From Fimbriimonadaceae bacterium (GTDB lineage Bacteria; Armatimonadota; Fimbriimonadia; Fimbriimonadales; Fimbriimonadaceae), in assembly GCA_019454145.1 (NCBI GenBank), contig CP075366.1, forward strand, positions 1,467,564-1,531,563: 64,000 bases of DNA. Reading direction: 5' to 3'. The translations under genes were made by a program, and so were the position numbers. Below, piece after piece: positions 18,185-26,382 of this stretch (its first letter is position 1; the number at the start of each line of letters is the position of its first letter). Under the pieces are notes generated by a model that had not been told where the DNA came from, ran no database searches, and was given only the letters and a program-made list of their open reading frames with translations.

Positions 18185-19950
18185 TTACCGCCTTTGCCTC
18201 CACTTGAACTGCCGCCACTGCTCAGCGATTCAAAGTACTCCTTGACTCGTTGCCTGTGCTTTGGCTTCACTTGATTATTGTTGACCGCTGATTCCGCACT
18301 TTTTTTGTACTGCGGCAAAACTTCTTTGTACGGAACGCTGGTTCGGCTACCCACCATAGTTGGAGCTTTGATTTCTGTGTAAGCATCAGTGCCTCGGTTT
18401 TCGTCTCTAGAACCCCGCACCGCCGTTGGATTTCCCTTGCCATCCAGAGTCATTGGGTCACCTTTTTGGTTTTCGCCCTCACCTTGGAAGGCTCCACCAT
18501 CGCGACCCCCACTCCCCGGCATTCCGTTCAACCCCATTCCGCCCGACATACCAGCCCCCATCATTCCCATGAGTTGCCGCATCGCTTCTGCATCAAGTTG
18601 TCCACTTTTGAGTTGCTCTATCATCTCTTTCATGGCTTGTCGCATAGCTTCGCGCGCCTTTGGATCTTTCATCTGCTTGGCAAGTTCTTCCATTTGCCGT
18701 TGCATTTCCTTGATTTGCTCTTCAGTGAGGGGCTCGCCGTTTTGAATCTGATCTGTGGCTTTCTGGAGCGTTTGGAGCATCTCCTGCAACTCCTTGTATT
18801 CCTTCATTTCCTGAAGTTCGCGGAGTGCCTTCATCACATCTTCCGAAAGCTGAAGTTGTTTAGAGAGTTCGTTGAGCATTTCTTGGCGTTCTTGCAATGC
18901 CTTCATTTGCTCTGCCGTAAGATTGCCGTTTTGCATCTGCTCTTGGATATTTTTTTGCTCTTGGGCAATAGCTTTGGCGAGAGCATCCTTTTGCTGTTCG
19001 CTCATGCGCATCATTTCGCTGGCCGAGTTATCCAGCCCAAGTGCTTCCATGGTCTTGGAATCCAGGTTATTGCTTGGCATTTTGTCTGCGCCAGATTTCT
19101 GCATCAGATCGCGCATAGCTTCCATTTGCATCTTGTCTAGCTTTAAATTCTGCAAATCGCCGAGTTTGCCACCTGCTTCTTCAAACTTTTCTTGCAGAAC
19201 TTTCGCTTGAATCTGCTCCATCTTTTCTGCAGTCTTTTCTAAGCGTTGCTCGGTGAGCTTTTTCGCTTCCTCAGCAAGTTTCTGCGCCTTTTGCATCGCC
19301 TGTTCTTGATTCAGCTTGCCCCGCTCCATTTCGCGGCTGAACTTGCGAAGTTCTGCGGCCAGTTTTTTCTCCGCTGCTCGGTCGCCCGTCTGATCTTCGA
19401 CTTCAAGCTGCTTGACGATTCGCTCTACCGCCGCTTGAACCTGCTCCATCTTGGATTTTTGAGCCTTCTGGTCAGTACTAAGCAGGATTTCCGACTGCAC
19501 CACCCAAACCACAGCCGCGAGAGCAAAACAACTCGCACAAGCTGCCATTTGCCAGCGACCAAATGAAAAAGGATAGATCGCCTTAGGGGTGATCTGCTGC
19601 AGGCTTTCTGCCGCATCTTGTTGCTGCACCTCAGTAAAGAGTTCTTCCGCATCCTGTTTTTGTAAAGCGGTAGCTAAGCGATCTTGGTTACCTGCCCTAC
19701 GATCAACACTTCGCGCAAGAGCTAATTCGCTGACAGGCAAAAAGAACCCAGTTACCGCTCCGAGCACTAAGCCGGCGACCACTACATAACCCGAGTTCAG
19801 AATGGGGAAATTGATGAGGAGAAAATTATCAGCAACGATCAAAGCAAATGCGAGAAACACACTCGCGAGCAATCCGATAGCTGCGTATCGCCACAGACGT
19901 AGGAATCTCACGCGTAATCCAAACTTCTTAAGATCGCCTGTAAATTTCAT
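18181..19950 (-). CDS. Membrane-anchored long coiled-coil protein
   Basis: 589 residues. Two N-terminal membrane helices (about 20-45 and 52-75) and a third near 135-155 (ACASCFALAAVVWVVQSEILL) are followed by about 270 residues of charged coiled coil very rich in Gln, Glu, Lys and Met (EQMQNGNLTAEQMKALQERQEMLNELSKQ style). A Gly/Met-rich low-complexity segment comes near 475-510, and a Gly/Ser-rich end. I recognise no named domain; similar proteins are found beside MoxR/DUF58 genes in several phyla. The coil should be periplasmic or cytoplasmic depending on whether the third helix crosses. Coupled by 4-base overlaps on both sides. Confidence 0.75.
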   Translation of the reverse strand: MKFTGDLKKFGLRVRFLRLWRYAAIGLLASVFLAFALIVADNFLLINFPILNSGYVVVAGLVLGAVTGFFLPVSELALARSVDRRAGNQDRLATALQKQDAEELFTEVQQQDAAESLQQITPKAIYPFSFGRWQMAACASCFALAAVVWVVQSEILLSTDQKAQKSKMEQVQAAVERIVKQLEVEDQTGDRAAEKKLAAELRKFSREMERGKLNQEQAMQKAQKLAEEAKKLTEQRLEKTAEKMEQIQAKVLQEKFEEAGGKLGDLQNLKLDKMQMEAMRDLMQKSGADKMPSNNLDSKTMEALGLDNSASEMMRMSEQQKDALAKAIAQEQKNIQEQMQNGNLTAEQMKALQERQEMLNELSKQLQLSEDVMKALRELQEMKEYKELQEMLQTLQKATDQIQNGEPLTEEQIKEMQRQMEELAKQMKDPKAREAMRQAMKEMIEQLKSGQLDAEAMRQLMGMMGAGMSGGMGLNGMPGSGGRDGGAFQGEGENQKGDPMTLDGKGNPTAVRGSRDENRGTDAYTEIKAPTMVGSRTSVPYKEVLPQYKKSAESAVNNNQVKPKHRQRVKEYFESLSSGGSSSGGKGGK

Positions 19951-21500
19951 GTTGTAGCCTCGATAGGTTTCGGTTGTCCGTAATACTTATTAAACATAAG
20001 ACGCCTTTTCTTCTCTCCAAAGTAATACGCTAGTCCCGCGATAATAAGCAAAATCGTAATTTTCATGACAAGCAAAATAAGCGAATCTGCCCAGGGCAAA
20101 AAGGGATTGGCCAATACCAAGAACTCCGTGACCACCTGGTTCATGCCAATATCCAAAAACATCAGTCCAACGTGGCTTAGGATAACCAGTCCCATCACTG
20201 CGGCAACTACCGTTCGGCGAGATCCGACCACTTGATCAAACCCTGGGCTGACCCACCAGCCAATTCCCAAGATCATTAAACCGAAGGCAAGCCCCCATGC
20301 GGGCAACATTAAAATTTCTAACTTGCGTATAAAAGACACCGAATACAAAGTGAGTGCATTTGTAAACGCAACCATGGCAATAAGAATCATTCCGTAGCCC
20401 AGAGAACCACTTGGTCTTCCACCGAGTATCTCCTTCCAGTTGAAAAGCTTATCTGCAAGGAACTTCCGATCTTCTGCCCGTCCAGAAGCCGCCAAAAACA
20501 TCAATATGAAAAAAATGGGAATCAGAGGCATATTCACTACCATCATCGCTATTCCTTGCCTCTGAGAAGCAGGGGGCCAAGGTATCGACTTAATTGTTGA
20601 ATAAATCGAAAAGCAATATAACGCAACCAGAATTAAGCCATGAACCCGCAAGCTTCTTGTTTCACGCGAACCGACTTTGGTGAGGGCAGAACCAGCTCCG
20701 AGTAGCAGAACTTTGACAATCGCCAACGTAGCGATACCGGCAAAAATCCAGTTCGGAACAGGTACCAAACCAACTAGAGTTGAGTAACCCAGAGTGAAAG
20801 GAGTCAAAAAAGGAACCAAACCAACTAGTGGTGGAATGGAAGTGGTGCTGCCTGCCATCCCGCCAAACATCATTGCCATTGAGGATGCGGATGCAACTGC
20901 GGCAAAAAATCCGCCTAAGATAAGAACCGCGACAACCCCGGAAATAGTGCGAACCATTGACTGAGTGTTGATCGCAATCGGCATCGCCACAGCCAAAACT
21001 ATCGCCCCATGCATCATCAAATAAAGGTATTGCTCGATAACCTGTTGCCATGTAGCTCCACCCAGCGTAACCCCTACCGCTGTGATCGGCAGGCTTAAAA
21101 ACAGGAGTAAAGCCAACTGTCGCAATGCTGCCAAATATTTGCCGACCAAAAAGTACTTGGTTGAAGCAGGCGAAGAAAATACTAGCTCGATCGATCGCAG
21201 ATCGTATTCACTAACAATCGCCGACGCACCGAGCATTGGCGCGATTAGCAAGATCATTCCTTGCAGGAATCCTACAACGATTTGGTAATAAGTTTGCAGG
21301 CTTGATTGCAGACTAGATGGTGAATTGCTTGCGCTCGATACAATCGAACCGTAGTTAGCCATCGCAACGATGACAAGGATGGAAAGATAGATTCCCCAAT
21401 ACCAAATGGTTTTGGTTGAACGAAGCTGGATGCGATACTCCTTAATAGAGGCCGCGTTTCCCCGGTAAATTCGGACTTGCTCCTTCAACCATCCATGCAT
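19947..21500 (-). CDS. ABC-2 type transporter permease, large
   Basis: 517 residues with about twelve hydrophobic helices. The N-terminal cytosolic segment (QVRIYRGNAASIKEYRIQLRSTKTIWYWG) and the loop LIAPMLGASAIVSEYDLRSIELVFSSPASTKYFLVGKYLAALRQLALLL are typical of ABC-2 permeases. It probably pairs with the smaller permease two genes upstream, with the ATPase between them. Its ATG overlaps the ATPase stop by one base (TGATG). Substrate unknown. Confidence 0.85.
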   Translation of the reverse strand: MHGWLKEQVRIYRGNAASIKEYRIQLRSTKTIWYWGIYLSILVIVAMANYGSIVSSASNSPSSLQSSLQTYYQIVVGFLQGMILLIAPMLGASAIVSEYDLRSIELVFSSPASTKYFLVGKYLAALRQLALLLFLSLPITAVGVTLGGATWQQVIEQYLYLMMHGAIVLAVAMPIAINTQSMVRTISGVVAVLILGGFFAAVASASSMAMMFGGMAGSTTSIPPLVGLVPFLTPFTLGYSTLVGLVPVPNWIFAGIATLAIVKVLLLGAGSALTKVGSRETRSLRVHGLILVALYCFSIYSTIKSIPWPPASQRQGIAMMVVNMPLIPIFFILMFLAASGRAEDRKFLADKLFNWKEILGGRPSGSLGYGMILIAMVAFTNALTLYSVSFIRKLEILMLPAWGLAFGLMILGIGWWVSPGFDQVVGSRRTVVAAVMGLVILSHVGLMFLDIGMNQVVTEFLVLANPFLPWADSLILLVMKITILLIIAGLAYYFGEKKRRLMFNKYYGQPKPIEATT

Positions 21501-22429
21501 CAGTTCAAGGCTCCCTTGGTTACCTGCATGAACAAGTCTTCAAGATCAGCTTCTTCATCCATAAACTCAATGATAGGAAAACCTGCATCAATCATCGCCT
21601 TCAGCAGCGCATGTTGATCTTCTAGAGTGCCTGTGAAATCAAACCTAAATTCATTCGGATTCAAAAACTGCGTACCTGAAACATGTTCTTTGCTATGCAA
21701 AAACATACTGGCTTCGGCCCCGCGATCCAAAAGTTTGACCTGAATTTTCTTGGCGGGAGTCAGACTGCGGACGACATCGTTTACCTTGCCGAAGGCTAAC
21801 ATTTGACCTCGTTCGATAATTCCGACTACGGTAGAAAAATCTGCAAGCTCGGGCAAGATATGGCTACTGACGATGACGATTTTGCCCATCCTCCCCAGTT
21901 CACCAATAAGTTCTTTTAGTTCAGCTCGAGCCCGAGGGTCAAGCCCACTCGCTGGTTCATCCAGTAGAAGCATAGTTGGGTTATGAACCAAGCATCTCGC
22001 TAAGCAGAGCCGTTGCTGCATCCCGCGTGAGAGCGACCGAGCGAACGCTTGTTTTTTGAAACCCAAATCTGTCAGTTCTAAAACTTCGTCAATAACCCGG
22101 GGACGATCATTAACCTCAACGCCGTACAGCGTTGCGAACATATCCAAATACTCCCAAACCTTAATGTCTTCGTAAAGTCCAAAAAAATCCGGCATATAAC
22201 CGATTTGCTTACGGATTTCCAGATCGTTGCCATCAAGCGGCCGACCGTTCAACAAAGCTGTGCCATGAGTCGGCTCAAGCAATGTGGCAAGCATTTTGAT
22301 CGTGGTTGTTTTGCCCGCACCATTTGAACCGATAAAGCCCATGATTTCGCCTGGCTCCAATGCGAAATCCACGCTCGTAACCGCCTCAAATTGCCCGTAT
22401 CGCTTTGTTAGACTTTTAACTTCCAGCAT
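21500..22429 (-). CDS. ABC transporter ATP-binding protein (ABC-2 class)
   Basis: 309 residues. Walker A GSNGAGKTTTIKMLATLLEP, Q-loop QIGYMPDFFGLYEDI, signature LSRGMQQRLCLARCL, Walker B MLLLDEPASGLDPRA and the H-loop SSHILPEL are intact. The C-terminal 90 residues (EFRFDFTGTLEDQHALLKAMIDAGFPIIEF) are the usual extension of this class. It should energise the two neighbouring permeases. The order permease-ATPase-permease is colinear with 8- and 1-base junctions. Confidence 0.94.
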   Translation of the reverse strand: MLEVKSLTKRYGQFEAVTSVDFALEPGEIMGFIGSNGAGKTTTIKMLATLLEPTHGTALLNGRPLDGNDLEIRKQIGYMPDFFGLYEDIKVWEYLDMFATLYGVEVNDRPRVIDEVLELTDLGFKKQAFARSLSRGMQQRLCLARCLVHNPTMLLLDEPASGLDPRARAELKELIGELGRMGKIVIVSSHILPELADFSTVVGIIERGQMLAFGKVNDVVRSLTPAKKIQVKLLDRGAEASMFLHSKEHVSGTQFLNPNEFRFDFTGTLEDQHALLKAMIDAGFPIIEFMDEEADLEDLFMQVTKGALN

Positions 22430-22437
22430 GCTGATTC

Positions 22438-23301
22438 CTAGTTTTCAAATCCTGTTTTTCGGTATGTCCCCAGCTTTTTCGCTGATAAGTTCAAAAAGAG
22501 CGTTCCAAACGCCAGGTAGATGCAATTGCTCACGACCAGAATTGCAATGACCGCTGGCAAAGATATCGGCTCGGGGGAATTATCTCGTAGAACTGCAAAC
22601 GCTACCATCCCCGCCGGATGCATTGCCGCAAGATATCCGATGACCGTCGGGCCAAAAACAACTGTGCTAAGGGGAATGATGATCGCTGGAACTACGAACA
22701 CAAGGCCGACAAGGATTCCCACACTTGCAAGCAAAGCCGCACTGGTAGATTTGGTCACGGATGAAATAAACACGGTTAACCCGGTCACAAAATACGACCA
22801 AACAAAAAATAGAATCGTACTGACCGGCAAACTAATGAATGGCGAAACAACACCATTTTCTGGCTCATGGCCCTGAAAAATTTTGCCCACTCCAATAAGC
22901 AGAATCATGAGAAATACAACTGCTAGCATCATCAGCACTGGCACAACCGCTCTTAGTGCTTTGCCTTTTACAATATCTAATGAGCTGAGTGGTGCCGCTA
23001 AGAGTTGCTCTAAGCTCCGACGCTGAAATTCCCCGGCAATCACTGGGCTAACCATTGCGGGCAATAAGAAAGTCGCCAACACAGGCAAGATGAACATTAA
23101 ATAACCAACTTGAATATATCTTGCAGACATGATCAAGTTACTACCAACAATCAGTAAGAGAATAATAACGCCAATGATGGAGCCGAGCTTGTTGCTACCT
23201 CCGGTCGCTGATTCTAAAGATGACCGACGCAATTGCTGCCTCACCTCAAAAAACATCGGTTTGTTGGGAATTCGGTTGACAATATTTTCAATGAAACTCA
23301 C
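22438..23301 (-). CDS. ABC-2 type transporter permease, small
   Basis: 287 residues with about six membrane helices. The segment LLPAMVSPVIAGEFQRRSLEQLLAAPLSSLDIVKGKALRAVVPVLMML is the canonical ABC-2 permease cytosolic coupling loop. Its ATG overlaps the upstream gene stop by 4 bases. Together with the ATPase and the larger permease it would form a heterodimeric exporter or a mechanotransmitting complex; substrate unknown. Confidence 0.88.
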   Translation of the reverse strand: MSFIENIVNRIPNKPMFFEVRQQLRRSSLESATGGSNKLGSIIGVIILLLIVGSNLIMSARYIQVGYLMFILPVLATFLLPAMVSPVIAGEFQRRSLEQLLAAPLSSLDIVKGKALRAVVPVLMMLAVVFLMILLIGVGKIFQGHEPENGVVSPFISLPVSTILFFVWSYFVTGLTVFISSVTKSTSAALLASVGILVGLVFVVPAIIIPLSTVVFGPTVIGYLAAMHPAGMVAFAVLRDNSPEPISLPAVIAILVVSNCIYLAFGTLFLNLSAKKLGTYRKTGFEN

Positions 23302-25142
23302 AGGCCCTCCAAAGGTTCATCGTAGTAAAAGTCCAGACCGCCGCTTGAAACGTCACTTCCAAACTGAGCGCCGAATGATTGGGGTGAGCATGAAGCTTCT
23401 ATTTTTAGCCCACTTCCTATTTTGAGCGGCCCGTTTGTACGCACTTGGAACTTCGCAGATTCACCTGGTGCAAGTTTATTAAACATCTTAGAGATACCTG
23501 GCCCGGTTAAGATTACTGAACTCAATTCAAATGGCATAGAGTTAATTACGGAGCCTTCAAGAATAAGATCATCACCTGCTTTTCGAGTTGAATACACGAT
23601 CATATCGGGGTCGTTAATTGGCAGTCGCTGATATAGCCAGAACTCCCGAAAGGCAAGGTTACTAACCGAGTAGCGAGTTGCCGAAATCCCATCGAAATCT
23701 TGAAACTGGTTGCTCACTTTGGCCATTCCAAACGGGCCTTCTTCACCCGAGTTGTTAGAACCAACGTGCTCCACACCGTTGAATTTCAGGTCATAAACCC
23801 CACTTCCTGGAAAGAACAACTGCTGAGCCGCAATCACCTGCAATTCAGCAACATGAGGGTGAGCGATGACGACTCCTCGTGCCGAGCGAGAAGCTTCTGC
23901 TTGGTAAAGTTGCCCGGCAAAGCCAAATAGAATCCCCGCAAATCCCAGTGCAATCACCGGAGCGGTAATCCAAGCAAGTTCTCCACGTTTGAGCTTTCGG
24001 AGCACCAAAAAGTTAATGGGCACGACGATCATTAAGTAGGCAAAGAGGACAAACGCGACGCGATTCCAACTCGGCATCTGAATACCAAAAATCCCGCTTG
24101 ATTCGGAATAACCATAGTAGTACGGATTCATCACGCTATCAATGATCTCACTGGTGCGTTCTGGCTCGGAATCTACTGCCAGATTTCGAGCGAGGTCGTA
24201 CATGAATGCAAATCGTCCGCCCCAATTCCTGAAATCAGCATCAAATGGATTAAATGCGATAAAGCTCACTCTGCCCGCACCCATTTGCTGGCTGACTAGC
24301 ATATTGACTCCCCCTTCACGCTTGACATAAGCGGAACCAGAGGCTTCAGTTTTAAGCAAAGTCAAATTGGGAAAAGCGACATTACTAAGGGTCTTTCCCC
24401 ATTCCAGAGCACGCCCCTGCTGTACGCCCTCGGTTCGAATGATTGGAACAATGCCTTGCCACCGTGGGTCAGCAATCACTGGGTTAAACGCACCGCCGAT
24501 AAATACCAAATGCATTCCCGAGAGAACTGCACCTTTGATTGCGTTTACCTCTGTATCAGTGAGGCGCTCGCTTCCTTCGCCCAAAAACAGAAGATCAAAA
24601 TTCTGGTATCCAATGGAACGCGTCGGTGCTAAACCTGGTTTCGCCGAGAAATCTTCAAATCCGCTTGACCAAGGTTTGTTTTGAAACTGCTTTGTATCGG
24701 TTACCCGCAACATCGCAAGGTTTCCTAATCCATCTGAAATCTGAGCAACGCGTATTGACTCTGGGCGGCTGTAAGACGACCCATTGCGCAGCTCTATTGG
24801 AATTTCGGTCTCTAGCAGTCCACGCTTAATAATCAGAGTTGGCGAACTCCAATAATTTGGAGAAGCAATGTAGAATTCACGCTGCTTTGTGGCTCCCGTC
24901 GGCATTTCCATAAATGCTGAAACCTGGGTGTCGCCAAACTTTGAAATCAGCTCTACTAATTCCGGCTTTCCATCGTTTGATATCTCAACCCGGATGGGCA
25001 GCACAGGCATACTCGAGTAGTTGCCTTGCCAGATGGGGGCGTAGGCATAACTGAGGGTATCGGCTTGCTGACCAAACGAGCAAACAGAAAAAGCTCCTAA
25101 GACAAACAGTAAAACTGCACTAAGAAACTTTTTTGCCCTGAT
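23298..25142 (-). CDS. Secreted/membrane GATase-like protein with probable ATC start
   Basis: The longest ORF with a normal start begins at ATG 25010, but the frame stays open upstream and encodes a good signal peptide (KKFLSAVLLFVLGAFSVCSFGQ). The only possible initiator after the in-frame TAG is ATC at 25142-25140, six bases downstream of AAGAGGTG. I therefore extend the gene to ATC; total about 614 residues. The mature part has beta-rich domains, a GATase1-like segment (FDLLFLGEGSERLTDTEV, GMHLVFIGGAFNPVI), then two membrane helices flanking NFLVLRKLKRGELAWITAPVIALGFAG, and a beta-rich C-terminus. It is the first gene of the ABC/MoxR/VWA operon. Alternatives: a point change of ATG to ATC, or a truncated protein from 25010. 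Confidence 0.72.
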   Translation of the reverse strand: MRAKKFLSAVLLFVLGAFSVCSFGQQADTLSYAYAPIWQGNYSSMPVLPIRVEISNDGKPELVELISKFGDTQVSAFMEMPTGATKQREFYIASPNYWSSPTLIIKRGLLETEIPIELRNGSSYSRPESIRVAQISDGLGNLAMLRVTDTKQFQNKPWSSGFEDFSAKPGLAPTRSIGYQNFDLLFLGEGSERLTDTEVNAIKGAVLSGMHLVFIGGAFNPVIADPRWQGIVPIIRTEGVQQGRALEWGKTLSNVAFPNLTLLKTEASGSAYVKREGGVNMLVSQQMGAGRVSFIAFNPFDADFRNWGGRFAFMYDLARNLAVDSEPERTSEIIDSVMNPYYYGYSESSGIFGIQMPSWNRVAFVLFAYLMIVVPINFLVLRKLKRGELAWITAPVIALGFAGILFGFAGQLYQAEASRSARGVVIAHPHVAELQVIAAQQLFFPGSGVYDLKFNGVEHVGSNNSGEEGPFGMAKVSNQFQDFDGISATRYSVSNLAFREFWLYQRLPINDPDMIVYSTRKAGDDLILEGSVINSMPFELSSVILTGPGISKMFNKLAPGESAKFQVRTNGPLKIGSGLKIEASCSPQSFGAQFGSDVSSGGLDFYYDEPLEGL

Positions 25143-25183
25143 CTAGTTCACCTCTTGGAATAACTAACAGATTCAACCCTAAG

Positions 25184-25216
25184 TTGGGTTTCAAATATGT
25201 AGATTTTTTGTATAAA
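25184..25216 (+). promoter_or_regulatory. Weak promoter candidate for the small lipoprotein
   Basis: TATAAA at 25211-25216 lies 20 bases before the ATG of the small lipoprotein. Upstream hexamers are TTTCAA at 25189 (16-base spacer) or TTGGGT at 25184 (21-base spacer). Only the -10 element is convincing. Confidence 0.3.
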
Positions 25217-25236
25217 TACGGGCATACTGGCAATTG

Positions 25237-25389
25237 ATGAAACGAACACTGTTGATTCTGTGCCTTCTCGTCCTGCCTATCTTGTCCGGCGTGCTCGTAG
25301 CTTGCGCTCCTGCTGCAGATGCTGGAACTGATACTAACGCTACCGGAACTACCGGAACCACGGAAACTCCGAAAGAAGACGGCGAATAA
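25237..25389 (+). CDS. Small 50-residue lipoprotein
   Basis: An ATG at 25237 opens a 50-residue frame ending TAA at 25387-25389. The sequence is a lysine/arginine start (MKRT), a hydrophobic helix LLILCLLVLPILSGVLVA, then Cys23 in the lipobox LVAC. The mature 28 residues are Thr/Gly/Ala-rich (two TGTT blocks) with an acidic end. This is the architecture of small outer- or inner-membrane lipoproteins of unknown role. No strong ribosome-binding site is visible. It sits divergently from the ABC/MoxR operon and convergently with the nucleotidyltransferase gene, 3 bases from its stop. Confidence 0.7.
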   Translation: MKRTLLILCLLVLPILSGVLVACAPAADAGTDTNATGTTGTTETPKEDGE

Positions 25390-25392
25390 GCC

Positions 25393-26325
25393 TTACTGAA
25401 CCCGACCGTGCCGAATCTCGGCGGATAGTGACTGCTCGCTGGTTACTTCTCCGCCGAGAAGGCACCCATCAATGTCACCTAACACGTTAATTTTTGCTCC
25501 TGGCAAAATCACACTATTTTTTATTGACTTTGCGTTTACTTCTGCTTTTGCGCCGATCACAACCATCCCACTCATTTCTGCGTTGACGCTTGCTGATTCA
25601 TCCACAACCCAGCCGCCTTTCGCGAGGAAGGAGCTTGTTTCTAAAAACGAATCCAACGTGCCAGTATCAAACCAGTTGCCTTCGTAGATTCCAGGCACAA
25701 CGACCTCGCCTTTATCAACCAATAGCTGAATCGCATCGGTAATTTCATACTCACCGCGAGCACTTGGTTTGAGTTGCGGAAGCACCCACCAGATTTCTGG
25801 CCCGAAAACATACATCCCTGCCATCGCTAGGTTTGATTCTGGTTCGGCGGGTTTTTCAACGAGCTTGACAATACGCCCGTTTTCGACATTAGCGACGCCG
25901 AACCGGCGCGGATCTTCTACTTCTTTGACTAAGTTAAGGTTCGCGGCCCCGCTTGCATTGAATTGCTCGACAAACGGAGCTAACGACTGATCGTAAATGG
26001 CATCGCCTAAATAAAGAACGAAATCATCCCCATCAACAAATTTCTCCGCGAACCCCACTGCGTGAGCTAACCCTTGCGGATCAGTTTGCCGGACGTAGCT
26101 CAGGTAAAGCCCAATTTCCGTACCGTCTCCTAGCTCTTCCCGCATGAGTTGTTCGTTCTCACCGACAACTATGCAGACATCAGTGATTCCGCAGGCTTTC
26201 ATTTGGTCGAAAGCGTAATCAAGAGTAGGGCGATTCAATATTGGCAAAAGCGGTTTTGGGATCACTTTCGTGACCGGATAAAGCCGACTCCCCTTACCTG
26301 CCGCTAAAATTACGCCTTTCATCAT
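25393..26325 (-). CDS. RmlA-like sugar-1-phosphate nucleotidyltransferase
   Basis: 310 residues. The N-terminal nucleotidyltransferase has GVILAAGKGSRLYPVTKVIPKPLLPI (nucleotide and magnesium binding), LYLGDAIYDQ, and VEKPAEPESNLAMAGMYVF. The C-terminal 65 residues carry hexapeptide-like left-handed helix repeats (AEMSGMVVIGAKAEVNAKSIKNSVILPGAKI). This matches long-form glucose-1-phosphate thymidylyltransferases that activate sugars for polysaccharide. The gene stands alone, without rmlBCD. GAGAAGGT precedes two adjacent ATGs (26325 and 26322); the second has the better spacing. Confidence 0.88.
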   Translation of the reverse strand: MMKGVILAAGKGSRLYPVTKVIPKPLLPILNRPTLDYAFDQMKACGITDVCIVVGENEQLMREELGDGTEIGLYLSYVRQTDPQGLAHAVGFAEKFVDGDDFVLYLGDAIYDQSLAPFVEQFNASGAANLNLVKEVEDPRRFGVANVENGRIVKLVEKPAEPESNLAMAGMYVFGPEIWWVLPQLKPSARGEYEITDAIQLLVDKGEVVVPGIYEGNWFDTGTLDSFLETSSFLAKGGWVVDESASVNAEMSGMVVIGAKAEVNAKSIKNSVILPGAKINVLGDIDGCLLGGEVTSEQSLSAEIRHGRVQ

Positions 26326-26382
26326 TTACCTTCTCCAATCCTTCGACTGCAAAAAGGTTAGCACGGCGGTACAGTATCAAAC

